DNA of 16,827 nt from assembly GCA_028822675.1 (NCBI GenBank), contig JAPKDE010000037.1, positions 1-16,827 on the forward strand. Reading direction: 5' to 3'. The notes under the pieces are model-generated. The model had not been told where the DNA came from, made no database searches, and worked only from the letters and a program-made list of their open reading frames with translations. Position numbers and translations under genes: made by a program. The DNA is from Dehalococcoidia bacterium. GTDB lineage: Bacteria; Chloroflexota; Dehalococcoidia; UBA3495. This document shows positions 13,869 to 16,827 of this stretch, piece by piece (position 1 is the stretch's first letter; each line of letters starts with the position of its first letter).

Positions 13869-14372
13869 CTAAGAGCCCACGACGTTGCTGCGGCGTTCCA
13901 TGAGTAGTGTGTCGCGCCACTGGCCGTTCAGCGAGCCGATCCGTTCTCGAATGCCCACAGAGCGGAACCCACTGGACGAGTGGAGGGCAATACTGGCCTC
14001 ATTCTCCACAAAGATCATGGCTTGCAGGGTCCAGATACCGGCTGCTTCTGAGGTTGAAACCAGAGAGCTGAGCAGGAGTTTGCCAACGCCGCTACCCCGT
14101 GAACTCTCTGAAACGTAGACGCTGACTTCAGCCACGCCAGCGTAGGCAGACCGGGTGGAAACGGGACTCAGTGCGGCCCAGCCGACCACCTCATCGCCGT
14201 CCCTGGCGACTAATCGGCAGTCTGGCCGGTGGTTACTGTTCCAGCTTTCCCAATCAGGGGCATGAGTCTCCACCGTGGCGTTGCCGGTGGCGATGCCATC
14301 CTGGTAAATGCTTCTGACCGCCTCCCAGTCCTCCACACCGATGCTGTCGATGATGCAATTTGCGATTTTCAT
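13869..14372 (-). CDS. GNAT-family N-acetyltransferase, phosphinothricin acetyltransferase-like
   Basis: A 167-residue acetyl-CoA-dependent N-acetyltransferase. It aligns by eye with the PAT/MnaT branch (phosphinothricin or methionine sulfoximine acetyltransferases): IYQDGIATGNATVET near residue 22, VVGWAALSPVS (62-72), YAGVAEVSVYV (77-87), the acetyl-CoA pyrophosphate loop RGSGVG (92-97), and GIWTLQAMIFVENEASIALH with RERIGSLNGQWRD towards the end. Members of this branch often act on amino acid analogues such as methionine sulfoximine, but the natural substrate here is unknown. The ATG at 14372 has no Shine-Dalgarno sequence; TAGAAT at 14415-14410 (minus) could be its -10 box, giving a short leader of about 30 nt. 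It is divergent from the VOC gene; grouping with the LLM gene is by position only. Confidence 0.87.
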   Translation of the reverse strand: MKIANCIIDSIGVEDWEAVRSIYQDGIATGNATVETHAPDWESWNSNHRPDCRLVARDGDEVVGWAALSPVSTRSAYAGVAEVSVYVSESSRGSGVGKLLLSSLVSTSEAAGIWTLQAMIFVENEASIALHSSSGFRSVGIRERIGSLNGQWRDTLLMERRSNVVGS

Positions 14373-14535
14373 ACTGGGCCAGTGTCCGTTTTTATTTCTC
14401 CGGGCCGTGATTCTAATAAGGCCACAGAGGCAGATAAATACTCAAGAAAATCTCTTAAGAGCGTACATTGTAGGATTACAGGGCCACGGTGTAAACCAGC
14501 GTGTTCGGCCAGGCATGAAAAACAGGCCCGCCAAA

Positions 14536-14565
14536 GTGACACAGTCAGAGCAAACGTGGTATCTT
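14536..14565 (+). promoter_or_regulatory. Candidate promoter for the VOC-fold gene
   Basis: GTGACA (14536-14541) is followed after 18 bases by TATCTT (14560-14565), and the -10 is preceded by TGG, giving an extended -10. Five of six -35 bases match the consensus. Transcription would start near 14572, about 54 bases before the ATG. Confidence 0.5.
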
Positions 14566-14625
14566 TGCTTGCACAAATCCCCACTCTGGGATTGCCAAAT
14601 TTAAACCGACAGGAGGGGTTGCGAA

Positions 14626-15051
14626 ATGCCTAAGATTAAGCACATCGCCATTGCCACTCAGGACGCGGCGAAGACCGCCGAGTTTTACAAAGACGTTTTT
14701 GGACTGCGCGAGATTGCACAGTTGGAAAGCGCTAACGCTCAAGGCTATTTCCTCAGTGACGGGAACGTCAACATGGCCATCTTGAATTTCCAGAATGACG
14801 CAGTAGCCGGCGAACGCGGCAAAGACTACAGCGGCATTCACCACATCGGCTTCGAAGTTGAAGACCTAGAAGACGTGGAAGCCAAGTTGGCCGCCGCCGG
14901 TTCTGCTCCCATGGACGAGGTCAACAAGGCCTTGGGCGTAGGTATGGGTGGACCTCGCCACGACAACGTCGAGATCAAGTACACCGGCCCCAACGGCGAG
15001 ATGATTGACGTCTCTGCCCACGGCTGGGTCGGAACACGCGGCTTCGATTAG
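14626..15051 (+). CDS. VOC-fold (glyoxalase/bleomycin resistance/dioxygenase) protein
   Basis: A 141-residue single-domain vicinal oxygen chelate protein. Two beta-alpha-beta-beta-beta modules are visible: KIKHIAIATQDAAKTAEFYKDVFGL at the start and GIHHIGFEVEDLEDVEAKLAAAG from residue 70. His6, His73 and Asp128 (PNGEMIDV) sit at the positions that normally carry metal ligands; the last is Glu in most family members. Such proteins include lactoylglutathione lyases, epimerases and extradiol dioxygenases; the small size and lack of further signatures leave the reaction open. The start is strong: AGGAGG at 14611-14616, nine bases before the ATG. It is flanked by a plausible extended -10 promoter and a long bidirectional terminator, so it is probably monocistronic. 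It is closest in position, not in any operon, to the GNAT and DUF35 genes. Confidence 0.85.
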   Translation: MPKIKHIAIATQDAAKTAEFYKDVFGLREIAQLESANAQGYFLSDGNVNMAILNFQNDAVAGERGKDYSGIHHIGFEVEDLEDVEAKLAAAGSAPMDEVNKALGVGMGGPRHDNVEIKYTGPNGEMIDVSAHGWVGTRGFD

Positions 15052-15073
15052 CCTGAGTTAATTCTCGAAAATT

Positions 15074-15112
15074 AAAAAGCCCGGTTCTTCAATTTGAAGA
15101 ACCGGGCTTTTT
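15074..15112. terminator. Long bidirectional terminator between VOC gene and DUF35 gene
   Basis: A perfect inverted repeat with 19-base arms (AAAAAGCCCGGTTCTTCAA and its complement around a single T). In RNA it folds as a 17-bp stem with a 5-nt loop, followed on the plus strand by TTTTTTGCTTTTT. It serves the VOC gene, and the A-rich left arm gives a U-tract on the minus strand for the gene ending at 15135. Confidence 0.93.
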
Positions 15113-15134
15113 TGCTTTTTAAAACTGCCGGGTA

Positions 15135-15542
15135 TTAAGCCCGTTTGAATGCTAAAGACGGTGCGTCTTCGTCCAAATTATCCGGATCAAGGACTAGGGC
15201 CATCCCTGTCTCAATGCCCTGAGGTTTGGTGCCGTCAACACCATTGATCATGGCGCTGATTCGTGGCCCTTCTTCAAGGGTGACTATTCCCGTGCAATAA
15301 GGTTTGTCGCGTCCGTAACCCTTGGCCGCCATTGCCACCGGTACGATGGATATGCAGGTAAAGGTGCTGAGCTTGGCCTTGCCACTGAACTGATGCCATT
15401 CCATATTGAATCCATGGCACTCCGGGCACATTGGCCGGGGTTCTGGGGACAAATGGCCGCAGTCTTGGCACTTTACGCCAATCAGTTTCTTCTCTTCTTT
15501 CAGCTTGGTGTAAAAGGCGGTGGATGTGAATTCACTGGCCAT
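15135..15542 (-). CDS. Zn-ribbon domain-containing OB-fold protein (DUF35)
   Basis: A 135-residue partner protein of thiolase-like enzymes. The N-terminal rubredoxin-like zinc ribbon has Cys25-X2-Cys28 and Cys39-X2-Cys42 (VKCQDCGHL, PMCPECHG); an OB-fold follows, with strands such as YCTGIVTLEEGPRISAMING. DUF35 proteins are known to bind thiolase-fold enzymes; in archaea one bridges acetoacetyl-CoA thiolase and HMG-CoA synthase to channel the intermediate, and in actinobacteria a DUF35 domain pairs with an SCP-x aldolase. The ATG at 15542 lies only two bases after the thiolase stop (15545), with GGGAG eight bases upstream in the end of the thiolase gene, so coupling is likely; a longer frame to 15578 would run into thiolase sequence. 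Its role is probably to stabilise or channel for the adjacent thiolase. Confidence 0.9.
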   Translation of the reverse strand: MASEFTSTAFYTKLKEEKKLIGVKCQDCGHLSPEPRPMCPECHGFNMEWHQFSGKAKLSTFTCISIVPVAMAAKGYGRDKPYCTGIVTLEEGPRISAMINGVDGTKPQGIETGMALVLDPDNLDEDAPSLAFKRA

Positions 15543-15544
15543 GC

Positions 15545-16825
15545 TTACGACTCCCGGCGCAGTACGTTGACCACGCAAGTGCCGCCGGTGCCGCCCACGT
15601 TATGGGTGATGCCAACGGTTGGGTTGTCTTTCTTGACCTGGCGCTCGCCGGCTTCGCCCCGTAGTTGGTGGTAGATCTCAATGACCTGACCAACGCCGGA
15701 TGCGCCCACTGGGTGCCCTTTGGCCTTCAGTCCGCCTGAGGTGTTGATGGGATGATCGCCGTCCAGTGCAGTCCGGCCCTCATCCACTGCCCTAGGACCC
15801 TCTCCAGGAGCGAAGAAACCGAGGTCTTCTGTGGCCACGATTTCAGCGATGGTGAAGCAGTCGTGGACCTCTGCCAGGTCAACATTGGCGACGGTTATAC
15901 CGGCCATGTCGTAAGCCTGCTGAGAAGCAGACTTGGCGGCTGACAGTGATGTGAGTTCATCAGAGTCATGGAGCGGTTTGCCTGTTGCCTGGCCGATTCC
16001 GGCGATGCTGATTGGAGTGTCGGTGAAGTTGTGGGCGATCTCATCAGACACCAAGAGCACGCAAGATGCACCGTCGGTGATTGGTGCGCAGTCGTACAAG
16101 CGCAGAGGCCAGGCGATCCAGGGATTGGCTCTCTCGTCATTCAAGAAATCCATCTCTGTTTTGTAATCCGGCACTTCCTGTCCTCGTTCTTGGGCCCGGG
16201 TCATCCGGCGTTCCATCATGGTGGTCATGGTTTGTTGGAACTGGGCCTTGGGGTTTAGTGCTCCGTTGGCGTGGTTCTTGATGGCCACCTTGAGCAGGTG
16301 ATCAAGATTGGTTTCGTAGCGGTCCATGTGGGCTTTTGCAATGGCGCCGAAGATGCCGGGGAACGTTAATCCAGCCGGTACTTCATAGAGACCGTCTGCA
16401 GCCGAGGCCAGGACGTCGGTTACGCCGTCGGTTGCCAGGTTGGTCATCTTCTCCATGCCGCCCACCAGAACAACGTCGTACATGCCGCTAGCAATGGCCA
16501 TGACGCCTTCTCTGAGGGCGCTGCCGCTGCTAGCACAGGCATTTTCAATCCTGGTAACTGGGATGGGGGTGATGCCCAGCCAGTCGGCCACGATGGGTGC
16601 GGTGTGGCCTTGGTGTTCAAACAGGTCGGAGGAGTAGTTGCCCACGTAGGCGCACTCAATATCATGGATGTCGAAACCTCGGTCCATGCTCTCGACCATG
16701 TCTTGGAAGGCCTCAACAAATAGGTCTCGGCTGTCCTTGCCGGGGAATGCCCCAAATTGGGACAGGCCTGCACCTACTACCGAGACCGGGCGTCCCAATT
16801 TTCTTTTCTTGAAATTCGTGGCCAT
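15545..16825 (-). CDS. SCP-x-type thiolase / acetyl-CoA acetyltransferase
   Basis: A 426-residue thiolase-superfamily enzyme that would cleave 3-ketoacyl-CoA to acetyl-CoA and a shortened acyl-CoA, or make the reverse condensation. The nucleophile Cys97 (IENACASSGSAL), His321 (EVHDCF, typical of the SCP-x branch) and His371 (KGHPVGASG) are present, and NVGGTGGTC is near the end. Presence of the Cys and both His argues for a working thiolase rather than the SCP-x-related aldolases that dispense with the Cys. ATG at 16825 is two bases from the window edge, so an upstream start cannot be excluded, but the N-terminal GRPVSVVGAGLSQFG is the normal family beginning. First gene of a pair with the DUF35 gene; the operon may extend beyond the window. 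Substrate unknown. Confidence 0.9.
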   Translation of the reverse strand: MATNFKKRKLGRPVSVVGAGLSQFGAFPGKDSRDLFVEAFQDMVESMDRGFDIHDIECAYVGNYSSDLFEHQGHTAPIVADWLGITPIPVTRIENACASSGSALREGVMAIASGMYDVVLVGGMEKMTNLATDGVTDVLASAADGLYEVPAGLTFPGIFGAIAKAHMDRYETNLDHLLKVAIKNHANGALNPKAQFQQTMTTMMERRMTRAQERGQEVPDYKTEMDFLNDERANPWIAWPLRLYDCAPITDGASCVLLVSDEIAHNFTDTPISIAGIGQATGKPLHDSDELTSLSAAKSASQQAYDMAGITVANVDLAEVHDCFTIAEIVATEDLGFFAPGEGPRAVDEGRTALDGDHPINTSGGLKAKGHPVGASGVGQVIEIYHQLRGEAGERQVKKDNPTVGITHNVGGTGGTCVVNVLRRES

Positions 16826-16827
16826 TT

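Noticed and set aside
1..16827. Mobile element, prophage, CRISPR array or defence island
   Set aside because: No transposase, integrase, terminal repeats, spacer-repeat array or nuclease/helicase genes were seen; gene content is ordinary metabolism.

Overview
This window reads as a chromosomal segment of a bacterium, probably a member of the Chloroflexota (Dehalococcoidia, SAR202-like). I infer this from the gene mix: low-complexity-tailed lipoproteins, one carrying a DUF3105 domain; a limonene-monooxygenase-like flavin enzyme of the luciferase superfamily; and an SCP-x-type thiolase paired with a DUF35 zinc-ribbon/OB-fold protein. No 16S rRNA or marker tree is available here, so the taxonomy is an inference. 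There is no sign of a phage, transposon, integron, CRISPR array, rRNA or tRNA. Most genes have normal lengths and intact catalytic motifs.

Layout, left to right. Positions 1-304 hold no supportable gene. ndk (+, 305-754) converges on rsfS (-, 923-1291) across a bidirectional terminator. A divergent 331-bp region with a good rsfS promoter and a perfect 16-bp tandem repeat leads into a DUF3105 lipoprotein gene (+, 1623-3125), which ends at a strong terminator. A 385-bp, highly structured leader precedes the gltB-gltD operon (+, 3584-9596; the genes overlap by 8 bp). gltD converges on a lipoprotein gene (-, 9648-10706) that lies directly downstream of pyk (-, 10711-12153) and appears coupled to it. 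Next come a flavin monooxygenase-like gene (-, 12463-13629) with its own terminator, a GNAT acetyltransferase gene (-, 13869-14372), a divergent VOC-fold gene (+, 14626-15051), a long bidirectional terminator, and a two-gene operon on the minus strand of thiolase then DUF35 partner (16825 down to 15135).

How the genes fit together. gltBD makes glutamate from glutamine and 2-oxoglutarate, so it is the core of nitrogen assimilation. pyk and ndk are central carbon and nucleotide-pool enzymes, and rsfS silences ribosomes in slow growth. The right-hand part (LLM oxidoreductase, GNAT, VOC, thiolase/DUF35) looks like oxidative and acyl-CoA degradative metabolism. The two lipoproteins share a body domain and flank the gltBD operon.

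The items most worth a second look are the structured gltB leader with mutually exclusive folds, the paralogous lipoprotein family (one member fused to DUF3105, the other coupled to pyk), 16-bp-period tandem repeats at two promoter/leader regions, and the thiolase-DUF35 pair. I do not see a clearly new defence or mobile system in this window.
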